A DNA stretch of 64,000 nt from Xiphophorus maculatus (taxonomy: Eukaryota; Chordata; Actinopteri; Cyprinodontiformes; Poeciliidae). Position 1 is the stretch's first letter, and every line of letters begins with the position of its first letter. The notes under the pieces were generated by a model. It was not told the origin of the DNA and did no database searches. It was given only the letters and a program-made list of their open reading frames with translations. This document shows, piece after piece, positions 1-10,866 of this stretch. The DNA is taken from the NCBI RefSeq assembly GCF_002775205.1, contig NC_036444.1:5250501-5314500 (forward strand), read 5' to 3'. A program made the position numbers and the translations under genes.

Positions 1-411
1 AGCTTTATTGCAACTCAAATAACAAAATGGAATATTAGAAATTAATAACGTTCCAGTTTCTGCTGTTAGATCATGGAAGTGTCAAGCACCAGATTAAATG
101 TAGATTATTTCCCTTCTTCTCTTGTAATGGTAATGAAAACAGGCATTGCATAATCCAACAGGTTATGATTGTTATCACCAATCAGCAGGTAATAAATCAA
201 TAATTACTTGGAGAAAAATAATTAAAATCAGAAGAAATCAGCAGCTTAAGTTAATTCATTGTTAAATGTTTGTATTTCTACTCTTACTGACAGTTCAAAG
301 CACCTTCACACTAAAAGTCATATTCAGATTTTCACATTTTTACTGATAAGTATTTTGTTATTCATGAACATCATGGTTTAATGAGCTGCATCCAAAATGT
401 CACACACATTA
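1..411. other. 3' flank of the minus-strand GIMAP pseudogene, AT-rich
   Basis: No coding sequence is seen. On the minus strand this is the 3' untranslated side of the GIMAP unit whose stop codon is at 414-412. A minus-strand AATAAA lies at 9-4, at the window edge, and is a plausible polyadenylation signal. The first 80 bases resemble 28615-28695 further along, including a shared run reading 'agatcatgga', which suggests that another copy of this GIMAP 3' end once lay there. Confidence 0.5.
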
Positions 412-663
412 TCACTGTGTAGAACATCCCTTCTCATTCACTGCTGCTGCAGCTCCAATAAATACTCCCACATAAACTCCAATACCACCTCCGATAACAA
501 TTCCTACTGGTCCCCCCACATCTCCAACAACAGTTCCTGCAGCAGCTCCTGCAGCAGCTCCAGCTCCTGCAGCCTCCAGGAAATCACGGATAAATGAGTT
601 GTCTGTCTCTGCCTGCTTTCTTGCAACTTCAGGATCAATGTCTGGATTTTCTCTGATCAGTTG
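412..663 (-). pseudogene. GIMAP-like GTPase, C-terminal part (severed by LTR element)
   Basis: This is the last 83 codons of a GIMAP-family exon, read on the minus strand to a TGA at 414-412. It encodes the segment after the GTPase domain. A charged helix (QLIRENPDIDPEVARKQAE) is followed by about 45 residues rich in Gly and Ala with GxxxG spacing, then a last four residues Cys-Ser-Thr-Gln, a CaaX-like box. The matching 5' part lies at 8424-7793. The two pieces sit on either side of the LTR element at 664-7792. The break falls exactly between codons, and both pieces are in the same frame if the element is ignored. By position and sequence it is clearly the continuation of the same exon. Confidence 0.85.
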
Positions 664-710
664 TGTCAAGAAAATCCGAGCTCATCCCACTTCCCCATGC
701 TGGAGATTTT

Positions 711-986
711 AGTTTAACAGTAATAATAAATAAAGTTATCTTTAAAATGAATCACTCAAGTGACATCAAGGCCCAACAGTAGACTTAAGTGTCAATAAAG
801 TTAGTTTAACAGTAATAATAAATAAAGTTATCTTTAAAATGAATCACTCAAGTGACATCAAGGCCCAACAGTAGACTTAAGTGTCAATAAAGTTAGTTTA
901 ACAGTAATAATAAATAAAGTTATCTTTAAAATGAATCACTCAAGTGATATCTAGGCCCAACAGTAGACTTAAGTGTCAATAAAATA
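711..986. repeat. Tandem array, 3 x 92 bp, in U3 of the 5' LTR
   Basis: Units start at 711, 803 and 895. Each contains an 'aataataaataaag' stretch and ends near 'gtgtcaataaa'. The third unit differs slightly ('gatatctagg' instead of 'gacatcaagg'). The array is repeated at 5506-5781 in the 3' LTR. Arrays in U3 often act as enhancers; that role is inference here. Confidence 0.85.
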
Positions 987-1767
987 AATCTGGTTGTGTG
1001 TGTTGTTTTTGTCTCATGCAAACTTTGCTTTAATTTTACTTTTTTCTATCTAATCATAAGAAATCATAGTCAGTCAGAGAGAGTCATTAAACAGGAAAAG
1101 CAGGTTTCCTGGAAAAAGAGGAAGTAAGTTCCAGCCTGCAGATTTATAAAAATAGCTGAGACTATTCTTTATTTCAAAGGTAAAGTTTTAAAGAATGAAA
1201 TCTAAACATTTTTGAGTAATTTGATAAGATTCAAAGTAAAATACTTATATTAATATTGGTTTACTTGTAATAATACTTACAGTTACATTTGTGGGAACAC
1301 TTACAAGAAAAACAAGTAACTGTAACTTTGGCATCAAATAATTAGAATCATGGATTATTCTTGGTTTCTTTTCAGAAAAACATCTGTAATAACTCACATT
1401 AAGATTATAATAAGTATAATTAATAAGTTATGGTTATAAAATCATAAATGAATGATAAATCAGAGAAGCTAAAGAAAATAAATGTGATATAAATGTGATT
1501 TTGACATTGAACTTGAAATGGTGTAAAAGGTGTAACTGCAATTAAACATCACTGATATGTTGGAGGTAGAGAGTAGGTGAAAGGTGAAAGGCAAGGAACT
1601 AACAGGAGAGCAGAGATGATCAACGCCTTATTTAGAGAGTAGGTGAAAGGTTGTGCAGGCAATGGACATAGGAGGTTGAGCAACCCTGAGACATTAGCAC
1701 AGACATCAGGAAATGTCTGTAAGACAGTGATGGATATGAGATCATCTGTCTAAGCAGTCAGAAACCC

Positions 1768-1774
1768 TATAAAA
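1768..1774 (+). promoter_or_regulatory. LTR TATA box
   Basis: TATAAAA lies upstream of the putative R region; the same box is at 6563-6569 in the 3' LTR. It is the only well-placed TATA box between the 92-bp array and the AATAAA at 2455. Confidence 0.6.
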
Positions 1775-2074
1775 GGTGAGTGCAAAAGAGGAACCGTTCG
1801 TTGGATCCTCCGGGCAGCTTCGAGCCAAGAGATGGACAAAGAACTCTGCAGCTGAAGAAGAGCCGGGGCCACGGAGCCGAAGACTGTCCGGCCATGGGGA
1901 CCAACCCGTCAGCCCCACAACCTGTGGCTTCAAATCGCACTTCTCTCATCGGCTGGGTTCAGACCCCAAAGACAAAGATGAAGACAAAGGCAAAGACAAA
2001 GAAGAAGAACTGGTGCCTTTTTTCCTGCCAGCACCAAGTCCTGTGTGACCTCACCATCCATGCGGAGAGGAGGC

Positions 2075-2278
2075 TCATCAGACCTACAGAGATCCTGGCC
2101 TTCATCGATCGGCGTCTTCCTCCTGCTGCAACACCTTCTTCATCATCAGACCTGCGGAGATCCTGGCCTTCATCGATCGGCGTCTTCCTCCTGCTGCAAC
2201 ACCTTCTTCATCATCAGACCTGCGGAGATCCTGGCCTTCATCGATCGGCGTCTTCCTCCTGCTGCAGCACCTTCTTCG
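2075..2278. repeat. Tandem array, 3 x 68 bp, in R of the 5' LTR
   Basis: Units start at 2075, 2143 and 2211, each with 'catcgatcggcgtcttcc'. It is duplicated at 6870-7073. The unit length is not divisible by three, yet no stop codon appears in any of the three plus-strand frames across it. Confidence 0.9.
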
Positions 2279-2999
2279 TCGTCGTGCCAGGTCTGGGGTT
2301 CGAGGCGTCAAGCTCCGTCCGTCTCTCTCAAAGGTTCCTTTTTTTTAGTTCTCAGTCAGCAGTAGGGAAAGACAGACTAGATGACTGATTTTACTTATTT
2401 GATTATTTCTGCTACTGAATTAAGCTGTACTGACCCTTGCAAAAATGCCTTACTAATAAAATATTTAGCATAAAGAAAATCTAAAAGATGTTGTGGACAT
2501 TCAGTTAATGAGTCACCTTAAAGTTCTTTGATGGTTGTAAAATAGCTGTGATGTTTGATTCTGGAGAGGAAAAAGTTTAAAATGTTTTTAAGTTGCTGGT
2601 AGCCCAAATTTAAAACGTCATCCTTGGGACTCGCCCGAGTCACTAAAACCTACCTGGTTCAATAACAAATGCAAGTTGTAAAATAAGAGAACGAGCGACC
2701 GTTAACAGGTGTGCTCTGTGAAACTAGTTGGCTGTAGGCTGCTCAGTCTGGCTAATTCACAGAGGGAAGAAGGGTGAGACACCTGGATGTAGGCCGTTAA
2801 AAATCAGGTGAATCGTTTCTCGAAACCAGCTTAAACAGAGTTTACTTCAGTTCTGGACAGGGTAAATCCCGGCAGATTTAGGAAACTCAATTAACCCGTT
2901 AGATGGAGAGCTGGTAGCACATCTCCCCTCTCAGAAGAGGAAGCAGAGAGTGAGACAGTAGAGACAGAAAGGAGGGGGGGGGTGTTGCGCAACAACAAG

Positions 3000-3017
3000 T
3001 GGCGCCCGAACAGGGAC
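3000..3017 (+). promoter_or_regulatory. Primer-binding site, tRNA-Lys type
   Basis: TGGCGCCCGAACAGGGAC begins 2 nt after the CA end of the 5' LTR. It matches the 3' end of the tRNA-Lys used as primer by many retroviruses, as known from retroviral biology. It fixes both the element's orientation and the LTR end. Confidence 0.9.
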
Positions 3018-3721
3018 TCGACTAACGGAGTAGGAGGGCCCTGCCAAGTCAGTAAAAACAGATGTGAGGATCTGAATAGCTCACTTGGTTTGTTAACTCT
3101 TAGGGAATAGAGTTAATGGTGACTGATATGGCCGTCAGTCACAACCCTTGCAGTAACTGTATGGCATACAGGTGAGGGAAAGCTTCTACTGAGGATAAAT
3201 GACCGGATCCAGACAGTGAAGCTAGTAGCCAACATAGTCTAGACCCATCCCTGCTCGAGAGCGCAAAGAGAGGCTTTGGGGGATAGACAACTCGAACCGG
3301 CAGAGAGACGGAGTGATGGATGATCACTTCGAGGAGGAAAATCTGGGGAAGAAACCGGAGGAAGCCGGCCGCCCAGATCGTTTGGAAAAGGAGGAGACCT
3401 CAACAGAACTGCATCAACTTTCTACACAGCTACTGTGACTCAGACCTGAAGCAAGGGGGGACGTTGGTTCCAAGAATGAGGAACTGAAACATCAACCCCT
3501 GACAAAGGAAAGTTGGCTCAGTCTTGCTGGAGTGGTTCGTGATGTAATGCTGACAAGAAAAGAAAAGACCAGCCTGCAAGCATGCACAAGAAACACAGAA
3601 AAGTATCATCAGCTGACGATGGATGAGGAAGCACACCGCGTCCTCCACTGCAGCCATCGAGAAGACATCCGGCAACAGAGGAACAAACACCAGCAGCTGA
3701 CATCATCACACAGACGCAGAC
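3018..3721 (+). other. Element leader and gag position, no recognisable protein
   Basis: This is the internal region just after the primer site. Plus-strand frames are short (for example 3532-3729, 65 codons) and show no matrix, capsid or zinc-knuckle motif. It is probably packaging leader plus decayed gag. Confidence 0.4.
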
Positions 3722-4060
3722 ATGGTTAAAGACATCCTGCTGGACCCGGAGCTTGAAATTGGGCCAGCACAACCCACCAGTAAGAAACGACCGCAAGCGA
3801 CATCTGAGAAGCCAGGACAACTGGAAGGGGCAATCTACACCGATGGATCCAGAAAGGGGTCCGACCAGTCGGCATACTGGGGATTTATTCTGAAGCAAGA
3901 TGGCAAAGAGAGATGCCGTCAGAAAGGAAAAGCTCCCGGTAGTGCTCAAGCCGGAGAAGTAACGGCAGTACTGGAAGGATTGCTGGAGCTGGTGAAAAGA
4001 AAAATCAAGAGTGCCAGACCCGAGAGAAGCAGCTTGAGAGTGCGAGAGGGAAACAAGTAG
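3722..4060 (+). pseudogene. Retroelement pol relic: RNase H-like domain
   Basis: A 112-codon frame carries the hallmark start of an RNase H fold, YTDGS (near 3836), preceded by a short beta strand. About 40 residues later comes an AGEV...LEGL helix holding the usual second-acid position. The domain then ends early, so the remaining catalytic positions are missing. There is no adjoining reverse transcriptase. It is a deletion remnant of pol, supporting a non-autonomous element. Confidence 0.7.
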
Positions 4061-4299
4061 CTCATCACAACTTATGGAAGAAGAAAGCAGAACTGAGGCT
4101 CCGCCCGAAACTTGAGGTGCAGCGACAAGGCGCACACCTGAGAAGAAGCCCTATGGAGGGGCAAAGATGACGACCTTTCGTGCCACTAAGAAAGGTTGTC
4201 TCTGCCGGTGTCGAGGTGGGACAGAACACCTAAGGACAGGTGGTCCTAGAGTAGCACGGGGACCAGGTAGTACGGTGCGTGCATAAGGCCCTCGAATAT

Positions 4300-4765
4300 G
4301 CAGGCGTGCTACACCCCCGTGAAGAACTGAGCAAGCAGGACTGCTGGATGTCCCTTCAGCCCATCCGATGCAGCTGTGTGACTTTGAGGTATGTGGTCGA
4401 TACGCAGGGCACCCAGGGCAGCGGATGGAAGGTTTGTTCATCAAGAGCACAGTCCCATGGGGTTCAGTCTGCATGGATGTAGCAGAGCCAATGGGGACAA
4501 CAGGAAAGAGAGGTGAGAAGTACCTCTTGGTGCTGATGGACACAGTGACAACTGCTAGAAGAGCAGGTCTTCCCCTGCAGAGGAACTCCGTTCACGTCAC
4601 AGAAAGCAGGGAGGCGAAGACACTTCTCCTTTTTGCTCAGAGAAGAAAAAGGGAAGTTGCAGCTCAAAGTGTCACTGAAAACAGGGCAGAGAGTTTGGAT
4701 TAAAGCTCAAGATCGGCCTGCAGCTACGGTGATCAAGCTGAGATTCAACGCCCAAGATTTTGTAA
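4300..4765 (+). pseudogene. Retroelement pol relic: integrase fragments
   Basis: In one frame (4368-4703) a CxxC-bearing stretch is followed by WGSVCMDV and, 13 residues on, YLLVLMDT. This is the typical opening of a retroviral or Ty3-type integrase core, including the first catalytic Asp. The rest of the core is deleted. A further frame ends at TAA near 4765 with a short basic segment like the integrase C-terminal region. It is a relic; no function is expected. Confidence 0.6.
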
Positions 4766-5446
4766 AGTGAGTACTGAACTTCAACACAGTACTACTGATG
4801 AAGAAAGGGGTCCATGAGGAAGCAGTGCTCAAGCCAGTTCTTAGCTACAGCGAACCAGAACATTACGAGAAGATGGCCAGAGAATCAAGCACCATGCCAT
4901 CCTACAGTAGACTGGCCACTATTACAGGAAGGTTGCCGTTCAAAGAACAACTTCAAGGCTTTGGACTGGGAGGGCCGTGAAGAAATTGGGCTATGCTAAA
5001 GAAGAACTCCAGTCACAACCTGATGGATTAAAATGGAAAAGGATCATGATTACGTATAAAGCATCACGATGCTTATGCGTTTTGCTTTGCTCTGCTGAAC
5101 AGCCAGAATTTTTTTTTTTTTTTGAGGCCTTCTGTCTCAGCCCATCTTCCCTAAAGAATCATCCCACATCCTGAAGAACCGACAGTTCATCCAGCGAAGG
5201 TTCCTGTAGAAGAATCAGAGCGATCCAAGTTTTCTTCGACATTCATCACCTCATGGGGGAAATCAAAACTCCAAGGAGGGGGTGTCAAGAGAAGTGGAGT
5301 TTTGATGACTACACTGAGCCCTCTGTGACAACTGAGGATGAAGAATCTGCATCTTCACATCCCAGACGAACCTCTTCTCTTTCCAGGGGATGAGGACGGC
5401 GAACTGCAGGAGGGTGATGGACTCCCAGCATGTGAAAGGTCTGACC
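4766..5446 (+). other. Element 3' internal region, no recognisable env
   Basis: Only short frames are present (longest 79 codons, running into the 3' LTR). No signal peptide, surface or transmembrane subunit pattern is seen. At 5275-5289 a G-rich run followed by TGTCAAG copies the junction between the polypurine tract and the LTR start, 176 bp upstream of the real one. Confidence 0.45.
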
Positions 5447-5458
5447 TCGTGGAGGGGG
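5447..5458 (+). promoter_or_regulatory. Polypurine tract
   Basis: A purine run (gtggaggggg) ends directly at the TG of the 3' LTR, the expected site for plus-strand DNA priming. Confidence 0.75.
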
Positions 5459-7792
5459 TGTCAAGAAAATCCGAGCTCATCCCACTTCCCCATGCTGGAG
5501 ATTTTAGTTTAACAGTAATAATAAATAAAGTTATCTTTAAAATGAATCACTCAAGTGACATCAAGGCCCAACAGTAGACTTAAGTGTCAATAAAGTTAGT
5601 TTAACAGTAATAATAAATAAAGTTATCTTTAAAATGAATCACTCAAGTGACATCAAGGCCCAACAGTAGACTTAAGTGTCAATAAAGTTAGTTTAACAGT
5701 AATAATAAATAAAGTTATCTTTAAAATGAATCACTCAAGTGATATCTAGGCCCAACAGTAGACTTAAGTGTCAATAAAATAAATCTGGTTGTGTGTGTTG
5801 TTTTTGTCTCATGCAAACTTTGCTTTAATTTTACTTTTTTCTATCTAATCATAAGAAATCATAGTCAGTCAGAGAGAGTCATTAAACAGGAAAAGCAGGT
5901 TTCCTGGAAAAAGAGGAAGTAAGTTCCAGCCTGCAGATTTATAAAAATAGCTGAGACTATTCTTTATTTCAAAGGTAAAGTTTTAAAGAATGAAATCTAA
6001 ACATTTTTGAGTAATTTGATAAGATTCAAAGTAAAATACTTATATTAATATTGGTTTACTTGTAATAATACTTACAGTTACATTTGTGGGAACACTTACA
6101 AGAAAAACAAGTAACTGTAACTTTGGCATCAAATAATTAGAATCATGGATTATTCTTGGTTTCTTTTCAGAAAAACATCTGTAATAACTCACATTAAGAT
6201 TATAATAAGTATAATTAATAAGTTATGGTTATAAAATCATAAATGAATGATAAATCAGAGAAGCTAAAGAAAATAAATGTGATATAAATGTGATTTTGAC
6301 ATTGAACTTGAAATGGTGTAAAAGGTGTAACTGCAATTAAACATCACTGATATGTTGGAGGTAGAGAGTAGGTGAAAGGTGAAAGGCAAGGAACTAACAG
6401 GAGAGCAGAGATGATCAACGCCTTATTTAGAGAGTAGGTGAAAGGTTGTGCAGGCAATGGACATAGGAGGTTGAGCAACCCTGAGACATTAGCACAGACA
6501 TCAGGAAATGTCTGTAAGACAGTGATGGATATGAGATCATCTGTCTAAGCAGTCAGAAACCCTATAAAAGGTGAGTGCAAAAGAGGAACCGTTCGTTGGA
6601 TCCTCCGGGCAGCTTCGAGCCAAGAGATGGACAAAGAACTCTGCAGCTGAAGAAGAGCCGGGGCCACGGAGCCGAAGACTGTCCGGCCATGGGGACCAAC
6701 CCGTCAGCCCCACAACCTGTGGCTTCAAATCGCACTTCTCTCATCGGCTGGGTTCAGACCCCAAAGACAAAGATGAAGACAAAGGCAAAGACAAAGAAGA
6801 AGAACTGGTGCCTTTTTTCCTGCCAGCACCAAGTCCTGTGTGACCTCACCATCCATGCGGAGAGGAGGCTCATCAGACCTACAGAGATCCTGGCCTTCAT
6901 CGATCGGCGTCTTCCTCCTGCTGCAACACCTTCTTCATCATCAGACCTGCGGAGATCCTGGCCTTCATCGATCGGCGTCTTCCTCCTGCTGCAACACCTT
7001 CTTCATCATCAGACCTGCGGAGATCCTGGCCTTCATCGATCGGCGTCTTCCTCCTGCTGCAGCACCTTCTTCGTCGTCGTGCCAGGTCTGGGGTTCGAGG
7101 CGTCAAGCTCCGTCCGTCTCTCTCAAAGGTTCCTTTTTTTTAGTTCTCAGTCAGCAGTAGGGAAAGACAGACTAGATGACTGATTTTACTTATTTGATTA
7201 TTTCTGCTACTGAATTAAGCTGTACTGACCCTTGCAAAAATGCCTTACTAATAAAATATTTAGCATAAAGAAAATCTAAAAGATGTTGTGGACATTCAGT
7301 TAATGAGTCACCTTAAAGTTCTTTGATGGTTGTAAAATAGCTGTGATGTTTGATTCTGGAGAGGAAAAAGTTTAAAATGTTTTTAAGTTGCTGGTAGCCC
7401 AAATTTAAAACGTCATCCTTGGGACTCGCCCGAGTCACTAAAACCTACCTGGTTCAATAACAAATGCAAGTTGTAAAATAAGAGAACGAGCGACCGTTAA
7501 CAGGTGTGCTCTGTGAAACTAGTTGGCTGTAGGCTGCTCAGTCTGGCTAATTCACAGAGGGAAGAAGGGTGAGACACCTGGATGTAGGCCGTTAAAAATC
7601 AGGTGAATCGTTTCTCGAAACCAGCTTAAACAGAGTTTACTTCAGTTCTGGACAGGGTAAATCCCGGCAGATTTAGGAAACTCAATTAACCCGTTAGATG
7701 GAGAGCTGGTAGCACATCTCCCCTCTCAGAAGAGGAAGCAGAGAGTGAGACAGTAGAGACAGAAAGGAGGGGGGGGGTGTTGCGCAACAACA
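5459..7792 (+). repeat. 3' long terminal repeat
   Basis: This copy has the same length as the 5' LTR and shows no difference in the parts I compared, including the nine-G run near its end (7770s against 2975s) and every ORF translation. It carries TATA at 6563-6569, AATAAA at 7250-7255 and both tandem arrays. It ends CA at 7792, directly abutting GIMAP coding sequence. Confidence 0.9.
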
Positions 7793-8424
7793 ATTAATTT
7801 CTTCTTGCTTGGCTCTTTCTGCCTTCTCAAATATTTCATTTAGGTAGTAACTTCCTCCATTTTGCTGAATCATTCTGTTGATCTTCTGCAGCAGGCCCTT
7901 GATTTGACGAGGATCCTTAACTTTATTGCCAAAAACATGATATTTATCTTCAAGTTTCTGCAAGATGGAGCACTGACTGATGATGTGTTTTAGAGGTTGG
8001 AATGTTTCTAACATTTCTTCTATGTTAGTGTTTTCCTCTCTCATCAAATCTCCATGGGTAAACAGAATCATGGTGTATCTGGCTGCTTTTTCTCCAAACA
8101 TTGTCTGGATTATTTCCACGGTTTCTCTTTCTTCTGCTATGAATCTGGTCGGTTGGAGAACAACCAGGAAGACATGAGGACCAGGAGCCGCCATGTAGAT
8201 GCACTTAGCAATTTCTTCCACAACCTCTTTATTACTTTTATCTGTATCAAACAGACCTGGAGTATCAATAACAGCCAGATTTAAACCATCAAAATAATTT
8301 GTTTCCTTCTTACAGGCCGATGTCACAGAGGAAAGAGAGAGTTCAGACTCAAAAGCTTTCCTCCCTAAAATGGTGTTTCCTACTGCACTTTTACTAACAA
8401 TCCTGAGCTTCGTATCATTTTCAT
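7793..8424 (-). pseudogene. GIMAP-like GTPase, 5' part of main exon (P-loop deleted, then cut by LTR element)
   Basis: On the minus strand the exon begins after an AG at 8426-8425 in phase 1, as in the other GIMAPs here. It encodes most of an AIG1-type GTPase domain: LRIV, then directly [18 protein letters not shown]3 DTPGLFD, the GIMAP box ([16 protein letters not shown]) and the G4-like ILFTHGD. Compared with the paralogues, about seven codons are missing in frame after LRIV, which removes the GxxGxG part of the P-loop needed for phosphate binding. The frame then runs through the helical region (KAERAKQEEIN) and is interrupted at 7793 by the LTR. No first exon was found. The P-loop deletion alone should abolish GTP binding, so the gene may already have been dead when the element landed. 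Confidence 0.85.
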
Positions 8425-9424
8425 CTTTTACAGAATCAGAAAACAACAATAAACTGAAAACAATTTTATTAAGATAATTTGACAGTGGATGTTTCAGGTC
8501 CTGCCTATTAATTGTAATGAATCATCCAGTTTTCTGGCTGTCATGGAGGAAACAAGTCAGCGGCCATTTTGAAGTTGGGCAGTTAAACAACTTTTATGCT
8601 GTTTACCACCTGGAAATAATTTGAGCTTTTGACATTGCTTTTTTCATGCTGCATGTGGGATGTTTTTTTAGTCACCGTGTTAAACTACGCCTCCAAACAA
8701 ATGTCGATATCTCAGGAACCATAAAAGGTTTGGATTTAATTCATTCACCGTTTTTATCAGAAGGAATAGGGGAACGTTTCTGTCTTTTCAAATTTCAGGT
8801 TTTATATAAGTTTCTTTTTTCTTTTTACATTTCATGGAATATATTACTGTAACTCATCATGCTTGTGGTATCCTAGATGCTATCATTAGTATTTTAGTCA
8901 GTTTTAGCTTTTCAGCTAATTTTGGCTTTTACCTGGGGTTTTCTACACTGCATGAACTATTTCTTACCTGTCTGCAAGTATTCAGCTGTTGGCTTCAAAT
9001 GCTTTTGCGTTTGAAGCGTTTGAATGCATTTTCCCCAAAAGCATTCAACATTCACACTTGCATTTTCACAGGAAATTAACACTTTCTAGTTTATGTTTTG
9101 CTCCAGGATTCCTTCCTGTGTGATTTGTATTCTTGTTATTTTTAGAGCATCATCCACAACCTTTTTAAGTTTTGTAAGTTTTTCATTTTAATGGCACTTT
9201 TACAACCTGCAGAATGTAAGGCATTTATCTGTGCAGCGTATCTCAGCAACAAGACAGTTCAACATATTAAAATCATAACACATTTAACAAAGTAGTAAAC
9301 ATTACATTACAGGGACAAAATAAAAGTAGTAATAAGTTGTAAGCCAGACTTAATCTATGTTCCAGTTATTAATTAAAGTCAGCTATAAACAAGGAGTTTT
9401 TAGTCTTGATTCAGGAACTCAGTA
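8425..9424. other. Intergenic, no gene recognised
   Basis: AT-rich DNA with only short frames (68 and 81 codons) that lack domain features. The minus-strand GIMAP first exon would be expected here or beyond, but I could not identify a convincing ATG-exon with a phase-1 donor. Confidence 0.5.
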
Positions 9425-10045
<621 letters not shown>

Positions 10046-10446
10046 AGACCCTTTGTGACATTAAAATGTAGAGCTGTGCATTTTCTGCATATTTATAATA
10101 ACTAATCTTATCTGTTGTTATAACCTGAGTTAGAGAGAGCATGCAGAGATTTAAGTGGCTGTCTGTATCTTGGCTCTGCTATGACCTCAGGTTTCGTGAC
10201 AGTATGTCTTGTTTTTCATGGCCTAATGATTTTTTACAATACAATGCAGGATTTATCTGATGGGATTTTTTTAAATCTAAAAACTGGGCGACACAAACTG
10301 GATCAGACACTTTTCTCTGTAAGTCAAGCCCACAGTGTTTTGTTATGGGAAAAGAAAATTACCTTACAGATAAGATACCTTCCAAGTGGAAATGAAACCA
10401 GTTTGTACTTTTTAAAACTATCATGTGGCAAATCATTTGTCATACA

Positions 10447-10866
10447 AACTCATCCATGCGTTTACCTTTAGTTGCATTGATCACTGCAACAGTGTCTTCA
10501 CAGCTGTAACGGATCCAGAACGCTGCTGCTGGTGTTCTGATTAAAACCAGGAAGGTAGAGAACATAACACCAGTTCTAAAGTCCTACACTGCAGCTCAGA
10601 GAATAGACTTTAAAATACTGTTAGTTTATAAATCACTGAAAGGCTCAGCACCACAATACATTAAAGATCTGCTGTTGTCATAGCAACCTTCCAGACCTCT
10701 CAGGTCTTCTGATTCTGGTTCTGCTCTGCATCCAGAACCAGAACCAAACATGGAGAAGCAGCATTCAGCTTCTATGCACCACAAACCTGGAACAAACTTC
10801 CTGAAAACTGCAAAACAGTCGAAACACTGAGTTCCTTCAAATGTAGACTAAAAACCTATTTGTTCG
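10447..10866 (+). mobile_element. L2-like LINE 3' end
   Basis: The plus-strand sequence encodes, with breaks, the LINE tail CIDHCNSVFTA, LIKTRKVENITPVLKS, RIDFKILL and SAPQYIKDLL, followed by the 'SRPLRSS' and 'PRTKTKHGEAAF'-like segment. It forms the first 420 bp of duplicated block A (10447-11850). Confidence 0.8.

Larger units (their letters stand above)
664..2997 (+). repeat. 5' long terminal repeat
   Basis: The LTR starts TGTCAAG and ends CAACA. It is unusually long. It contains a TATA box at 1768-1774 (TATAAAA) with probable transcription start about 25-30 bp downstream, and a polyadenylation signal AATAAA at 2455-2460, so U3, R and U5 are roughly 664-1795, 1795-2480 and 2480-2997. Two tandem arrays lie inside it: three 92-bp units at 711-986 and three 68-bp units at 2075-2278. 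A 202-codon ORF at 1780-2388 crosses the 68-bp array. Because 68 is not a multiple of three, the array is read in all three frames, so the ORF is probably not a gene. Confidence 0.9.
664..7792 (+). mobile_element. LTR retroelement (ERV-like, tRNA-Lys primed), non-autonomous, inserted in a GIMAP exon
   Basis: A 7,129-bp element has two 2,334-bp direct LTRs (664-2997 and 5459-7792, constant offset 4,795) that begin TG and end CA. An 18-nt tRNA-Lys type primer-binding site lies 2 nt inside the left LTR, and a G-rich polypurine tract abuts the right LTR. The internal region is only 2,461 bp and holds no intact gag, pol or env. Only a relic of RNase H and a relic of integrase are recognisable, in separate frames with stops. 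Every part of the two LTRs that I compared was identical, so the insertion is recent and must have been mobilised in trans by an intact relative. No matching target-site duplication is visible: the left flank ends 'cagttg' and the right flank begins 'attaat'. The primer type and integrase relic suggest a retrovirus-like element; the exact genus is not determinable here. Confidence 0.9.

Noticed and set aside
397-597. Ser/Cys-rich plus-strand ORF
   Set aside because: It is the antisense shadow of the Gly/Ala-rich GIMAP tail.
1780-2388. 202-codon ORF in the LTR (also at 6575-7183)
   Set aside because: Most of it crosses a 68-bp tandem array read in three different frames, with no domain. Openness follows from the repeat composition rather than coding selection.
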